A stretch of 64,000 nt of DNA, taken from positions 186,001 to 250,000 of the forward strand of contig NZ_JBIWFB010000002.1 of assembly GCF_044762855.1 (NCBI RefSeq), read 5' to 3'. Every line of letters begins with the position of its first letter. Positions within the stretch are counted from its first letter, which is position 1. Below the pieces are notes generated by a model. It had not been told where the DNA came from. It saw nothing but the letters and a program-made list of their open reading frames with translations, and made no database searches. The position numbers and the translations under genes are program-made. The DNA comes from Psychrobacillus sp044762855. Its GTDB lineage: Bacteria; Bacillota; Bacilli; Bacillales_A; Planococcaceae. Shown piece by piece: positions 50,344 to 60,213 of this stretch.

Positions 50344-52047
50344 ATGGATATTTCGACCAAAGCAAAAAAGAATATTTATATATTATGGCTATTAGTAGTA
50401 CCTCTTGGTACTTATCTAGCTTATCAATACGCTCCCATCCGAGAAATAGATTGGGAAATAATGATATTTCTCGTAGTATTGGCACTACTGACGACTATTT
50501 TTCCGTTCTTTATATCTGGGACAACGATGATTCTAGTTCAATGGGTTTCAATAGCCATCTATTTGAATTATGGTATCTTCGCAGAATTGTTAGTCATGCA
50601 ATTATGCTTAATACCCATCGCTTATCACATGAAAACGAATCGAGAAAACGCTTACCGAATTGTATATAGCTCTTTTATGTTTTTTTTAGTATCAGTCATA
50701 TGCGGTGCGATTGTTCATTTACTTGGGTTTCAACTTGGTTCGTTAGTCGTGAAAGAAGTATTAATATTCGGTTCTATTTATGCAATCTTATATATTATAC
50801 TTAATCATTTATTTTTATATGTTAGAGACGTGCTTGTAGGGCTCAAACCTAACTTTTTCACGAGAGATTTTGGCTGGGATGCAATTGGATTACTTATGAC
50901 TTTACCATTTGGATTAAGTTTATATTTTCTTCAAAGTTATGTTGGCACAAGTGCTTTTTGGCTACTTGGAGTGCCATTTATATTGATTACTCTATTAATA
51001 AGATTGTATAGTGATTCGGAAAAAGTGAATAGCGATTTGAACAAAGCTAGTGAATTCGGTCATGAATTGGCAGAGCGGATGACGAGTAAAGAGATTATCG
51101 ATATGTTCATAGATAGAATTGCTAACATGTTTCCGATGGATGCTGCTTATATTGTTGATGATTTATATGGAAGTTTCGAAATATTGCGTGCTATTGAAGA
51201 TGGAGAAAACAGAGACCTACACTTTGCACATGAAGAGCTGGCCAATAGCCTAGCAGGAATCGTTTACGAAAAAGGAGTTCCAACTTTATACAACAAGCAA
51301 AGCGAATGGATTCATATTAAGCCTCCATTTTTAAAATTGGAAATGCAAAGTGTCATGGCTGTTCCCATCTATCGTAACCAAAAAATAGAAGGTGTCTTAG
51401 TATTAGCATCTCGCAATAAATATTCTTTCGAGGCCTATCAACTTAAGATCGTCCATTTACTTTGCTCCTATTTCGCGGTGTCGGTGGAAAAAGCCAAATA
51501 TGTGAGAGCTGCGGTCGCTAAAAGTGAGCGATGTGAATTAACGAAATTGCATAATTACCGTTACTTAGATAGGCAGCTTGAATCTGATATGGAAAAATTG
51601 TCGCTCGGACAATATAATTCCTTGTCATTAATCATGATGGATATTGATAAGTTCAAGGCAGTCAATGATACGTTTGGGCATCACAGTGGAAATCTTATTT
51701 TACAAGAATTTGCCCAAATCATTAAAAGGGAAATTGGAAGTAGCGGTACCGTTGCAAGATATGGCGGAGAAGAATTTGTCATCTTACTACCGAACTATAC
51801 GAAAACGGAAGCGCTTCATATAGCAGAACAGCTTCGTCAAAAAATAGAACAAACCCCGTTTATCGTCCAAGCAGATTTAGACCAAGCTGCCAGTGAGAAA
51901 ATCATTTTCATCACAGCAAGTATTGGCGTTTCTACTGCACCCGATGATGGCGATGAAGGAATGTCGCTACTTCGTAATGCGGATAGAGCTCTATATACTG
52001 GGGCCAAGCAGGCTGGTAGGAATCGCGTTGCGGAGTATGTAAGATAA
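50344..52047 (+). CDS. Membrane GAF-GGDEF diguanylate cyclase
   Basis: Makes c-di-GMP. The 567-residue protein has about six to seven N-terminal membrane helices (residues about 12-225), a GAF-like domain (about 240-385), and a GGDEF domain with MMDIDKFKAVNDTFGHHSGN and an active-site YGGEEFVILLP. The RxxD inhibitory I-site expected before the active site is missing, so product inhibition may be absent. The ATG at 50344 is preferred over a GTG at 50329 inside the GAGGTGG site. It sits between folC and the pilus operon. Confidence 0.88.
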   Translation: MDISTKAKKNIYILWLLVVPLGTYLAYQYAPIREIDWEIMIFLVVLALLTTIFPFFISGTTMILVQWVSIAIYLNYGIFAELLVMQLCLIPIAYHMKTNRENAYRIVYSSFMFFLVSVICGAIVHLLGFQLGSLVVKEVLIFGSIYAILYIILNHLFLYVRDVLVGLKPNFFTRDFGWDAIGLLMTLPFGLSLYFLQSYVGTSAFWLLGVPFILITLLIRLYSDSEKVNSDLNKASEFGHELAERMTSKEIIDMFIDRIANMFPMDAAYIVDDLYGSFEILRAIEDGENRDLHFAHEELANSLAGIVYEKGVPTLYNKQSEWIHIKPPFLKLEMQSVMAVPIYRNQKIEGVLVLASRNKYSFEAYQLKIVHLLCSYFAVSVEKAKYVRAAVAKSERCELTKLHNYRYLDRQLESDMEKLSLGQYNSLSLIMMDIDKFKAVNDTFGHHSGNLILQEFAQIIKREIGSSGTVARYGGEEFVILLPNYTKTEALHIAEQLRQKIEQTPFIVQADLDQAASEKIIFITASIGVSTAPDDGDEGMSLLRNADRALYTGAKQAGRNRVAEYVR

Positions 52048-52066
52048 ATGTTATAGTGAATTAGAG

Positions 52067-52096
52067 CCAATTAGATTATGCTAATTGGTTTTTTTT
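52067..52096 (+). terminator. Intrinsic terminator after the diguanylate cyclase gene
   Basis: CCAATTAG (52067-52074) and CTAATTGG (52081-52088) followed by eight Ts. It separates the cyclase from the pilin genes. Confidence 0.8.
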
Positions 52097-52134
52097 ATAA
52101 TTGAATGCGTAAATTGCTGGAAAAGGGAATGATA

Positions 52135-52572
52135 ATGATGAGAAATAAAGTACATACTTGTTTGAATACAAAGGGATTAACTCTTATTGAAATTCTAGTA
52201 TCTATCACATTGATTACTATAATATTAACTGCTTTTTTTTCATTATTTATACAATCTGCTAGAACTGGAAAAACTTCAGAGGAAGTAGTGGACGCTACAT
52301 ATATAGCACAAGCAGAGATGGAAAAATTATATGAAATTAGTAAAAACGGAGATTTAAACTCTGTTAATGAAAAATTAATTACTTTAAATTATTCACAACC
52401 TAATTCAAATGAATATTTCTTTACAAAAGAGGCAAATGGATTATTCGTTCATTTAAAATTGAAAAAACATTTTTACCCCGGAATGTCTTATCTAGTAATA
52501 GAAGTTTTTGAACAAGAGAATGGAACACGTCCTAGGGCTAAGATGGAAACGATTTTGGAATGGGGGTCATAA
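52135..52572 (+). CDS. Minor type IV prepilin (PilV-like)
   Basis: About 145 residues. NTKGLTLIEILVSITLITII is a class III signal peptide: cleavage after the Gly, Glu at mature position 5, then the hydrophobic alpha-1 helix. The rest is a small C-terminal head. AAAAGGGA precedes ATGs at 52135 and 52138; an ATG at 52105 is also in frame. It is the first of three minor pilin genes, 3 bp before the next, and is processed by PilD at the far end of the locus. Confidence 0.85.
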   Translation: MMRNKVHTCLNTKGLTLIEILVSITLITIILTAFFSLFIQSARTGKTSEEVVDATYIAQAEMEKLYEISKNGDLNSVNEKLITLNYSQPNSNEYFFTKEANGLFVHLKLKKHFYPGMSYLVIEVFEQENGTRPRAKMETILEWGS

Positions 52573-52575
52573 ATT

Positions 52576-53022
52576 TTGCGAAAACTTTGGAATACTGAAA
52601 AAGGTATCACACTCGTTGAACTTCTTGCAGCTATTGTGCTTGCAAGTATAGTGATGGTACTAGTTTATAATGTTTTGATGGCGGGTAGCAAACAATACAA
52701 ATACCAACTTGAAAAAAACAATCAATTAACAGAAATCTCTTATGCTTTAAAAATGATTACAAAAGATATAAGAAAAACAGAAAACCCTCAAATAATTAAT
52801 GGTAGTCAAATAAGGCTAAACGATGTCAACTATTTAAAAGATGGTAATACGATTACTAGAAATGGTGTTGTTATTGCTCATTTTATTCAAGAATTTGATG
52901 TGAAAGAAATTGATGTAGGGGAAAGCGATAAAAAGTGGATTATAGAAATTAGAAGCTTAAATCAGGCAGGAAAAGAAATATCTGAAAAAACCGAAATCTA
53001 TCTAAGGAAAGGGGATGATTAA
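52576..53022 (+). CDS. Minor type IV prepilin (PilW/PulJ-like)
   Basis: 148 residues. NTEKGITLVELLAAIVLASIVM is a class III prepilin leader with Glu5. The mature part has the SYALKMITKDIRKTE pattern typical of PilW/PulJ-like minor pilins. TTG start, with GGGGG 9 bases upstream. Second of the tandem minor pilin genes; it probably forms part of the initiation/tip complex. Confidence 0.85.
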   Translation: MRKLWNTEKGITLVELLAAIVLASIVMVLVYNVLMAGSKQYKYQLEKNNQLTEISYALKMITKDIRKTENPQIINGSQIRLNDVNYLKDGNTITRNGVVIAHFIQEFDVKEIDVGESDKKWIIEIRSLNQAGKEISEKTEIYLRKGDD

Positions 53023-53024
53023 GT

Positions 53025-54629
53025 TTGAAGTTAAACACTTTGAGAAAAGTCCACCATTTAAATGCAAATGGTTTTACACTTTTAGGTGTATTGATGGTAT
53101 TAGTTCTAATCTGTGTTTTAGGAGGAAGCATACTATTGGTTACTAGTAATAGTTTAAAATTGTCTGAAAATGAACGAATTGATCAATCCACTTTTTATAT
53201 TGCTGAAGCAGGTATTGTTGTGACCAGGAAAGATATCGAGGATAAATTGCAACAAGCATATGAAGACGCATACAGAGATACGAAAAGATACTATGATAGT
53301 CTGACTAACGAAAAGAAAATAGAATTTAATTTTGTAGCTGAATTAGAAAAAAACTACTTAACTCAAGTAACAAATTTACCTAAAACGTGGACAGTAAAAT
53401 CCAACAGTGAAGGAGATAGCTTTAAATTTGATTTTGAAACTAATTATAGTGAGGATAATGTTGGGATTATACCCGTTGTAGCGGTGTATGTCACCAGAGA
53501 AGGACTTGATTATATGATGGAGTCAATTGGTAAAATAGGCAACAAGGAACGAACCGTTTCTCAAAAACTGATAGTCAAACTTGATGTTGGGAACCTAGGT
53601 GAACTTGGAACACCGGGAATACCTGGAACACCGGGAACTCCTGGACAAGGGGGAGGGCTAATTGAAGGATTACCTCTAGATACAGCTATAATGGTGAGAA
53701 ATGAAGTGAAAATCAAAAGTTCAACTGTTACTGGGAACATTGCAACATTGAAACCAGGTGCTAAAAGCATAACGATAGACTGGGGTGTCCCAACTATTAA
53801 TGGCTCCTTTTATGTACCCAGCGGTTCAGAAACGACTGCTTTAACACAACCAGCCTATATGGGATTTTCCCCTAAAGTAAATGGGGCAAAGATGGGAAGC
53901 ATGCCAACACTACCTTCCTTTCCAACTCCACCAACTTATAAGTCCTTAAGTGACATTATTTCACCTGGAGATGGGGCTACCTCCTTGAAATTGCAAAATA
54001 ATAGCTCAATAGGAAATATAAAAGTATCAGGTAGTCATGTATTAACTTTAGATATTGGGGATACGGATAAGGAACTTGTTTTAAATAATTTGGAAATTAG
54101 TGGTGCTGCACAGATCGTTATTAAAGGTACTGGGAAGTTCACTTTACATGTAAAAAACAACTTTTACGTTACAGGAAGCGGTAAATTTAATGTTTTATCA
54201 TCTAATAAAAATACAGAAATTTTTTACTCAGGAAATGAGGTGTTAGGGAAAAACTTTGGGGGCGGGGCTGAAATATATGCTTCTATATATGCCAAAACAG
54301 CAAATGTAGATATCTCTTCTAGTACAAAGGTACATGGAAATATTCTTTCGGGTGGCGGTTCATTTATAGTGCGCGGGGAGGGGAAAGTAGGTCCTTCTTT
54401 ATATTTTGCTCCAAATGCACATTTTGAAGTTAGAAATAGTGGAAAAGTCACCGGCACAATTATTGGTAATTCAATTAGTATGGAAGGGGAAGGTTTAGTG
54501 AAATTTGGGGAACCGCAATATAATACATGGATTCCCGGGACACCTAGCACTCCAAGTATTCCTGGAACTCCGCCATCCCAAGCTCCTAATCCGGATTTAA
54601 CAAAAAGGGAGCCTTTGGTTGAAATTTGA
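53025..54629 (+). CDS. Large minor pilin (PilX-like) with collagen-like linker
   Basis: 534 residues. The leader NANGFTLLGVLMVLVLICVL is prepilin-like but has Gly instead of Glu at mature position 5, as in GspK/PilX-type tip subunits. ESTFYIAEAG-like IDQSTFYIAEAGIV resembles PilX proteins. Around residues 194-208 lies a collagen-like GTPGIPGTPGTPG linker, followed by a repetitive Gly/Ser/Asn-rich beta-solenoid-like domain (about 300-500) and a second PGTPSTPSIPGTP stretch at the end. TTG start after AAGGGGATG. Probably an exposed, possibly adhesive tip protein. Confidence 0.8.
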   Translation: MKLNTLRKVHHLNANGFTLLGVLMVLVLICVLGGSILLVTSNSLKLSENERIDQSTFYIAEAGIVVTRKDIEDKLQQAYEDAYRDTKRYYDSLTNEKKIEFNFVAELEKNYLTQVTNLPKTWTVKSNSEGDSFKFDFETNYSEDNVGIIPVVAVYVTREGLDYMMESIGKIGNKERTVSQKLIVKLDVGNLGELGTPGIPGTPGTPGQGGGLIEGLPLDTAIMVRNEVKIKSSTVTGNIATLKPGAKSITIDWGVPTINGSFYVPSGSETTALTQPAYMGFSPKVNGAKMGSMPTLPSFPTPPTYKSLSDIISPGDGATSLKLQNNSSIGNIKVSGSHVLTLDIGDTDKELVLNNLEISGAAQIVIKGTGKFTLHVKNNFYVTGSGKFNVLSSNKNTEIFYSGNEVLGKNFGGGAEIYASIYAKTANVDISSSTKVHGNILSGGGSFIVRGEGKVGPSLYFAPNAHFEVRNSGKVTGTIIGNSISMEGEGLVKFGEPQYNTWIPGTPSTPSIPGTPPSQAPNPDLTKREPLVEI

Positions 54630-54882
54630 TTATATCATCCCGTAGAGTTTATTTTATTAAACGTAAATAAACTAAATTGGGATTGTTATCCATTGTAATT
54701 AGGAGGTATGGACTGATTTTTATTATTTGATTGATTCCAAAGTTCTAATTAAAATTTATTTATTTTCTAATTTTATGTTAATATATGAAAAAGGTCATAT
54801 ACAATGAATGTCGCTATATTGTATTATAATTACAGCGTTTATTAAACTTAAAAAGAAAAGGTTATTGATCGGAGGAATGATG

Positions 54883-56235
54883 ATGAAAATACTTACAAAA
54901 ATTATTACTCTTATCTGTTTAGTTACGCTCTTTATCTATTTATTATTGCCAGAAAGTAATATCGCATTTTTAAAAGTAGATGCTAAATCAGAAGGTTCTA
55001 CAATCGGTGGTATAGAAATAGAAGATTTAGATAAAAAAGAAATAACTAGTCGTTTAGAACTAGCGATTGAAGATTGGAAGAGGGACACCAAGTTAGAACT
55101 AGAAGGAGAAGGAATAAATTTAGCACTAGATACTAACTATTTCTCTTTTGATATAGAAGCTTCTGTTAATCAATACTTAAATACTTCACAAAAGCCTTGG
55201 TATGCATTTTGGAAATCAGATTCAATTGTACATATTCCTCTTCAAGTTACAATGGGACCAGAGTTATTAGCATTAATTGAAGAAAATTCACTATTGAATA
55301 AAGAAGAGACTATCGAAAACATTAAAGACCAAGTTGGTATATTAACAAAAGGACCCATTGAAGCAGTTTTAGAGGACTTAACAGTATTAGAATCAGAGCG
55401 TATTGCCTTTTCACTCGAACAGGTATCTGTAAATGCGATTGGTTTGTCAGAAATTATTGCAGCATTGAATGAACAGGTTATATCTACAGGCGATGTCTTT
55501 TCTTTTTTAGAGAAAACGTTCGAAATAAATGGTGTATATAATGACGGAACCGCAGATTTTGTCGCTTCATTGTTATACAGCCTAATATTAAAAACGGATT
55601 TTGAAATTGTAGAGCGATATTCCCAAGGAATTATGCCTACATATTTAGAGCCTGGAATAGAGGCAGACATTGATTCAAATGCAAATAAGGATCTTAAGTT
55701 TATAAATAAGAGCAACCCGGCAGTATTAAAGGTGAGTTTGAAAGATTCAAGCTTACTAGTTGAGTTATACTCTCTTCCCGTTGAAACGTTAGGTGAGTAT
55801 GAAGTGCGAGATAGTCAAGTTGTTAAACCGCGAACAATTTATCGTTATTCCTCCGACTTAAAAGCTGGAGAGGAAGAGCTTATTCAAGAAGGAACCCCGG
55901 GGTTAAAAGTAACCGTTTATCGAAAAATTTCTGATAAAAAAGGTCCTTTTGAAAAAGAAGAAATTATCAGCCAAGATTATTATTCGCCGACTCATCGAAT
56001 AGTAAAGAAATCTTCATTATCATCTGAAACAACTCCTGTAGTCGACCCTGATTTGGAGATTGATTTGAACGCGGATGGTTTGCCAGATATGGAAAACGGT
56101 AATTCCGGTAATAATACGGATAAAAACACTGATAAAGATGAAGAATCAAGTAAAACAGATTCAGAAGATGATTTAGATTCGTTACCAGAGGGTAGCTATT
56201 ATGATAAGGCAGGAAATATCATTACACCAGAATAA
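54883..56235 (+). CDS. VanW-like / G5-domain surface protein
   Basis: About 450 residues. An N-terminal signal-anchor (about 1-25) precedes an extracellular part. Residues about 185-310 resemble a VanW domain (SFLEKTFEINGVYNDGTADFVASLLYSLILKTDFEIVER), but the canonical Gly-Gly-Val-Cys-Gln-Val-Ser stretch is replaced. A G5 domain follows (IYRYSSDLKAGEEELIQEGTPGLKVTVYRK), then an acidic Asn/Asp-rich tail. GGAGG at 54871 precedes three ATGs; the third fits best. Probably a cell-wall-interacting pilus accessory; function inferred from context. Confidence 0.75.
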   Translation: MKILTKIITLICLVTLFIYLLLPESNIAFLKVDAKSEGSTIGGIEIEDLDKKEITSRLELAIEDWKRDTKLELEGEGINLALDTNYFSFDIEASVNQYLNTSQKPWYAFWKSDSIVHIPLQVTMGPELLALIEENSLLNKEETIENIKDQVGILTKGPIEAVLEDLTVLESERIAFSLEQVSVNAIGLSEIIAALNEQVISTGDVFSFLEKTFEINGVYNDGTADFVASLLYSLILKTDFEIVERYSQGIMPTYLEPGIEADIDSNANKDLKFINKSNPAVLKVSLKDSSLLVELYSLPVETLGEYEVRDSQVVKPRTIYRYSSDLKAGEEELIQEGTPGLKVTVYRKISDKKGPFEKEEIISQDYYSPTHRIVKKSSLSSETTPVVDPDLEIDLNADGLPDMENGNSGNNTDKNTDKDEESSKTDSEDDLDSLPEGSYYDKAGNIITPE

Positions 56236-56263
56236 AAGAATTAAATGGTTAGGGTGACGTCTC

Positions 56264-57928
56264 GTGAAAACTAATAGTCGTAAACTGCTAGGGGATTTAC
56301 TAGTTGAATCAGGAATAATAGACAATACACAGCTGCAATTTGCATTGTCCCATAAAAATAAAGATGAAAAATTAGGAGATTATTTAATCAGTGAAAACCT
56401 AATCACCGAACAACAGCTTATAGAAGTGTTGGAGTTTCAGCTAGGCATACCCCATGTCAATCTCAATCAATACTCTATTGAACCGGAGCTTGTACAATTA
56501 GTGCCGAAAGAATTGGCCAAACGTGCAAATGTAATGCCACTTAAGAAAAACAAAAATAGACTTTTGATAGCAATGGCTGATCCAATGGATTATTTTGCTA
56601 TCGAAGAAGTGCGTATGGCAACAGGATGTCAGATTGAGACAAGTATTGCAGCCAAAGATGATTTATATCGCACGATAACAAAGTACTATGATTTACAAGA
56701 ATCAATGGATCAAGCATTGATAGATATGACACCGACAGAAATAGAAAATGAAAACCAAATTACAGATGAAGATTCTCCTATCGTTCGATTAGTGAATCAG
56801 ATTATTGCAAATGCTGTGGCACAACGTTCAAGTGATATTCATTTTGACCCACAAGAAACGGAACTAAAAGTTAGGTATCGTATAGATGGTATGTTAAAAA
56901 CAGAACGTGCATTACCAAAATACATGCAAAATGTAATCTTAGCACGTATCAAAATTATGGGTAATCTCAATATTACGGAAAATAGGGTACCTCAAGATGG
57001 TCGTATTAAAATAACAGTAAATATGAGAGCGATAGATATCCGACTTTCGACACTTCCTACTATTTATGGTGAAAAAGTAGTAATGCGTATTCTAGACATG
57101 GGCAATGCATTAAATGATTTAAATAAATTAGGTTTTAATGAGAAAAACTTACTAGCTTTTAATAAAATGATTGAACATCCAAATGGAATTGTTTTACTTA
57201 CTGGACCAACAGGTTCAGGGAAATCATCAACTTTATATGCTGCTTTAAACAAACTGAATAATGAAAGAGTTAATATCATCACAGTAGAGGACCCGGTGGA
57301 GTATCAATTGGCAGGTATTAATCAAATTCAAGTGCGAGAAGAAGTAGATTTAACTTTTGCAGCTGGTCTTCGTTCTATTCTGCGTCAAGATCCAGATATA
57401 GTAATGGTTGGTGAGATACGAGATTTAGAAACTGCACAAATTGCAGTAAGAGCTTCATTAACAGGACATTTAGTGTTAAGCACTCTACATACCAATAGTG
57501 CTGTAGAATCTGTATCAAGATTAAGAGATATGGGCATAGAACCATTCTTACTATCATCTTCATTGATAGGGATAGTTGCACAACGTTTAGTAAGAAAAGT
57601 TTGCAGAGATTGTGGAGAATATAGCAAACCGAATGAACGTGAAAAAGAAATCTTCTCTGAACATGGGATGATGGTGGAAAATGTTCGACGAGGAAAAGGT
57701 TGTCCTGTTTGTAATCAGACTGGATATCGTGGAAGGATCGCTATTCATGAAGTATTAATGGTAGATGATTTCGTTAAAAATACAATTTTAACTGGAAAAA
57801 GCCCAGCTCATCTTAGAGATTATATGAAAGAAATAGGATATTTAAGTTTACTAGAGGATGGACTATTGAAAGTAAAAGACGGGCTTACGACAACAGAAGA
57901 AGTGCTACGTGTAGCCATAGTTAATTGA
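56264..57928 (+). CDS. pilB: Type IV pilus extension ATPase PilB
   Basis: 554 residues. The N-terminal 140 residues are an MshEN-type domain with two LG(D)xLxxxxLIxxxxL repeats (LLGDLLVESGIIDNTQL and KLGDYLISENLITEQQL), which bind c-di-GMP in MshE/PilB relatives. The ATPase core has GPTGSGKSST (about 314), an Asp box and DPDIVMVGEIRD. A zinc-binding pair CRDCG and CPVCNQTGYRGR follows. GTG start. It powers pilus assembly from the cytoplasmic face and heads pilB-pilT-pilC. Confidence 0.93.
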   Translation: MKTNSRKLLGDLLVESGIIDNTQLQFALSHKNKDEKLGDYLISENLITEQQLIEVLEFQLGIPHVNLNQYSIEPELVQLVPKELAKRANVMPLKKNKNRLLIAMADPMDYFAIEEVRMATGCQIETSIAAKDDLYRTITKYYDLQESMDQALIDMTPTEIENENQITDEDSPIVRLVNQIIANAVAQRSSDIHFDPQETELKVRYRIDGMLKTERALPKYMQNVILARIKIMGNLNITENRVPQDGRIKITVNMRAIDIRLSTLPTIYGEKVVMRILDMGNALNDLNKLGFNEKNLLAFNKMIEHPNGIVLLTGPTGSGKSSTLYAALNKLNNERVNIITVEDPVEYQLAGINQIQVREEVDLTFAAGLRSILRQDPDIVMVGEIRDLETAQIAVRASLTGHLVLSTLHTNSAVESVSRLRDMGIEPFLLSSSLIGIVAQRLVRKVCRDCGEYSKPNEREKEIFSEHGMMVENVRRGKGCPVCNQTGYRGRIAIHEVLMVDDFVKNTILTGKSPAHLRDYMKEIGYLSLLEDGLLKVKDGLTTTEEVLRVAIVN

Positions 57929-57938
57929 GGTGACTTAT

Positions 57939-58979
57939 ATGGAATTCGGTATTATTCAATTACTAGAAAAAACTTTTTATGATAAGGCTTCAGATCTTCA
58001 TTTAACAGTAGGGGTAACGCCAGTTTTTCGTGTAAATGGAAAGCTTAATTCCTATGGTGAGTATCTATTGACAGAAATAGATACGAAAAGGATGTTAGAG
58101 GAATTATTATCTCCTGCCAAAATGGAAGAGTTTGAATTAAAAGGAGAAATCGATTTTAGCTATGCCCTACCGGGACTATGTCGTTTTCGGATCAATGCTT
58201 ATCATCAACAAAACAATATAGCTATTGCTATCAGAATGATTGAATCTAAAATTCCTTCTATTGAAGATTTAGGGATGCCCAATATACTTTATACACTTGC
58301 TGATAAACCTCAAGGACTTATTCTAGTGACAGGTCCTACCGGGTCTGGTAAATCTACGACACTAGCTTCGATGATAGATTATATTAACTCTACTACATCT
58401 AAGCATATTATTACCTTAGAAGATCCGATTGAATATGTGCATACACATAAAAAGTCTATTATCAATCAGAGGGAAGTAGGAACAGATACGCAAAGTTTTT
58501 CTAATGGATTAAGAGCTGCTTTACGGCAAGATCCAGACGTTATTCTTGTAGGAGAAATGCGAGATTTGGAAACCATATCTACTGCAATAACAGCCGCCGA
58601 GACTGGACATTTAGTAATGGCGACACTCCATACAAGCAGTGCGCCTACTACAATTGATCGAATAATAGATGTGTTCCCGCCTTATCAACAGGGGCAAATA
58701 AGAATACAGTTAGCTAATGTTCTACAAGGGATTGTGTCACAACGATTGTTTATTCGAAAAGATGAAAAAGGTCGTGTTGCAGCTACAGAAATTCTTATGC
58801 AAACGCCATCTGTTGCCAATCTTATTCGAAATGAAAAAGTATATCAAATACAAAATGTTATGCAAACGAGCCGAGCGCTTGGGATGCATACACTAGAATC
58901 ATCTATTCAGCAATTAGTCTCAACAAGCAAAATTTCCCTAGAATCTGCAAGACCATATATGAATGTTGGTGACTACTAA
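57939..58979 (+). CDS. pilT: Type IV pilus retraction ATPase PilT
   Basis: 346 residues. KASDLHLTVGVTPVFRVNGKL at the N-terminus, Walker A GPTGSGKSTT (about 132), DPDVILVGEMRDLETI with His-rich ATLHTSSAPTTIDRIIDVFP, and the C-terminal ANLIRNEKVYQI retraction motif identify PilT rather than a second PilB. The ATG at 57939 follows GAGGTGA; the GTG at 57930 is part of that site. A dedicated PilT means retractile pili, beyond the ComG competence pseudopilus. Confidence 0.93.
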   Translation: MEFGIIQLLEKTFYDKASDLHLTVGVTPVFRVNGKLNSYGEYLLTEIDTKRMLEELLSPAKMEEFELKGEIDFSYALPGLCRFRINAYHQQNNIAIAIRMIESKIPSIEDLGMPNILYTLADKPQGLILVTGPTGSGKSTTLASMIDYINSTTSKHIITLEDPIEYVHTHKKSIINQREVGTDTQSFSNGLRAALRQDPDVILVGEMRDLETISTAITAAETGHLVMATLHTSSAPTTIDRIIDVFPPYQQGQIRIQLANVLQGIVSQRLFIRKDEKGRVAATEILMQTPSVANLIRNEKVYQIQNVMQTSRALGMHTLESSIQQLVSTSKISLESARPYMNVGDY

Positions 58980-60184
58980 TGGTGGTCTATAAATATACGG
59001 GTAGAACCTCTAGAGGAACTATAAAAAAAGGGATTGTAGACGCAGCCAATAAACAGATGGCAATTACTAGGCTACGTACTCAAGGCATCAATCCACGTGA
59101 AATAGAAGAGTCTAAAAGCATTCTTCATAAAGAGTTATCTTTAGGTGGTAAAGTACGCAATCAGGACTTTGTTATTTATAGTCGACAGTTCGCTACTCTT
59201 ATAAGAGCCGGGGTTTCTATATTAGAATCTACAAAAATCTTAGCAGAGCAAACTTCCAGTAAACCATTAAAAAAAGGACTGCAGGAAGTGGAAGAAGATG
59301 TTCGGTCAGGATTATCTTTTTCAGACGCAGCAGCTAAAAACCCAAAAGTCTTTCCAGCTTTGTTTGTCAATATGATCCGAGCTGGAGAAGCCACTGGTAA
59401 TTTGGATGAATCTTTGGAAAGACTAGCATTCTCTTACGAAAAACAGTTTAACTTGAAGAAAAAAGTTCAATCTACTCTGGCTTACCCTGTAGTTTTACTA
59501 TTTTTAACTATAGTCGTTTCGGTATTTTTAATGCTAACAATTGTTCCTCAATTTGTTTCTATGTTTGAAGATATGGGGGCAGAATTACCGATGATTACTA
59601 GGTTAGTAATGGGACTAAGTGAATCACTTCAGTCCTCTTGGTATATATACGCAATACTTTTCTTGATTGTAATTATTATTTTTAACTATCTATATAAGAA
59701 AAATGAGCAATTTAACTATTCGATTCATTTAATCCTTTTAAAAATACCTGTGTTTGGAAAACTGCTTCAAAAGTCAGCTATTGCTCGTATGACACGAACA
59801 CTCTCTTCGCTTTTTAGTAGCTCAGTGCCTATATTACAAGCATTGACAATCGTTGAAAAAGTCATTGGGAATCCAGTTGTAGCTAAAGTTGTAAGAGAGT
59901 CAAGGACAAGCCTGGAACAAGGTAGTACCTTATCAGCTCCCCTTGCGAAAAGCTGGATTTTTCCTCCATTAGTTACACAAATGACTTCCATAGGGGAATC
60001 TACAGGCTCCCTTGACTATATGCTTGAAAAAATAGCAGACTTTTACGAGGATGATGTCGACCGTACTGTAGATACGTTAAAATCGTTAATTGAACCTTTA
60101 ATGATAGTCTTCTTGGCCGCCATTGTAGGAACAATTGTGATGGCCATTATGATACCTATGTTTAGTATGTACGAACAAATTTAA
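58979..60184 (+). CDS. pilC: Type IV pilus inner-membrane platform protein PilC
   Basis: 401 residues, GspF/PilC family. Two homologous T2SSF cytoplasmic domains (FVIYSRQFATLIRAGVSILES and MTRTLSSLFSSSVPILQAL) flank three membrane helices; the C-terminus has GTIVMAIMIPMFSMYEQI. Its ATG overlaps the last base of the pilT stop. Platform for PilB/PilT. Confidence 0.93.
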   Translation: MVVYKYTGRTSRGTIKKGIVDAANKQMAITRLRTQGINPREIEESKSILHKELSLGGKVRNQDFVIYSRQFATLIRAGVSILESTKILAEQTSSKPLKKGLQEVEEDVRSGLSFSDAAAKNPKVFPALFVNMIRAGEATGNLDESLERLAFSYEKQFNLKKKVQSTLAYPVVLLFLTIVVSVFLMLTIVPQFVSMFEDMGAELPMITRLVMGLSESLQSSWYIYAILFLIVIIIFNYLYKKNEQFNYSIHLILLKIPVFGKLLQKSAIARMTRTLSSLFSSSVPILQALTIVEKVIGNPVVAKVVRESRTSLEQGSTLSAPLAKSWIFPPLVTQMTSIGESTGSLDYMLEKIADFYEDDVDRTVDTLKSLIEPLMIVFLAAIVGTIVMAIMIPMFSMYEQI

Positions 60185-60213
60185 TTTTTTCCATTTGAAG
60201 GAGGTGAAATTAT

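Noticed and set aside
54702..54716. Shine-Dalgarno AGGAGGT followed by ATGGACTGA
   Set aside because: It would encode only two residues; no longer frame uses the site, so it is not called as a gene.
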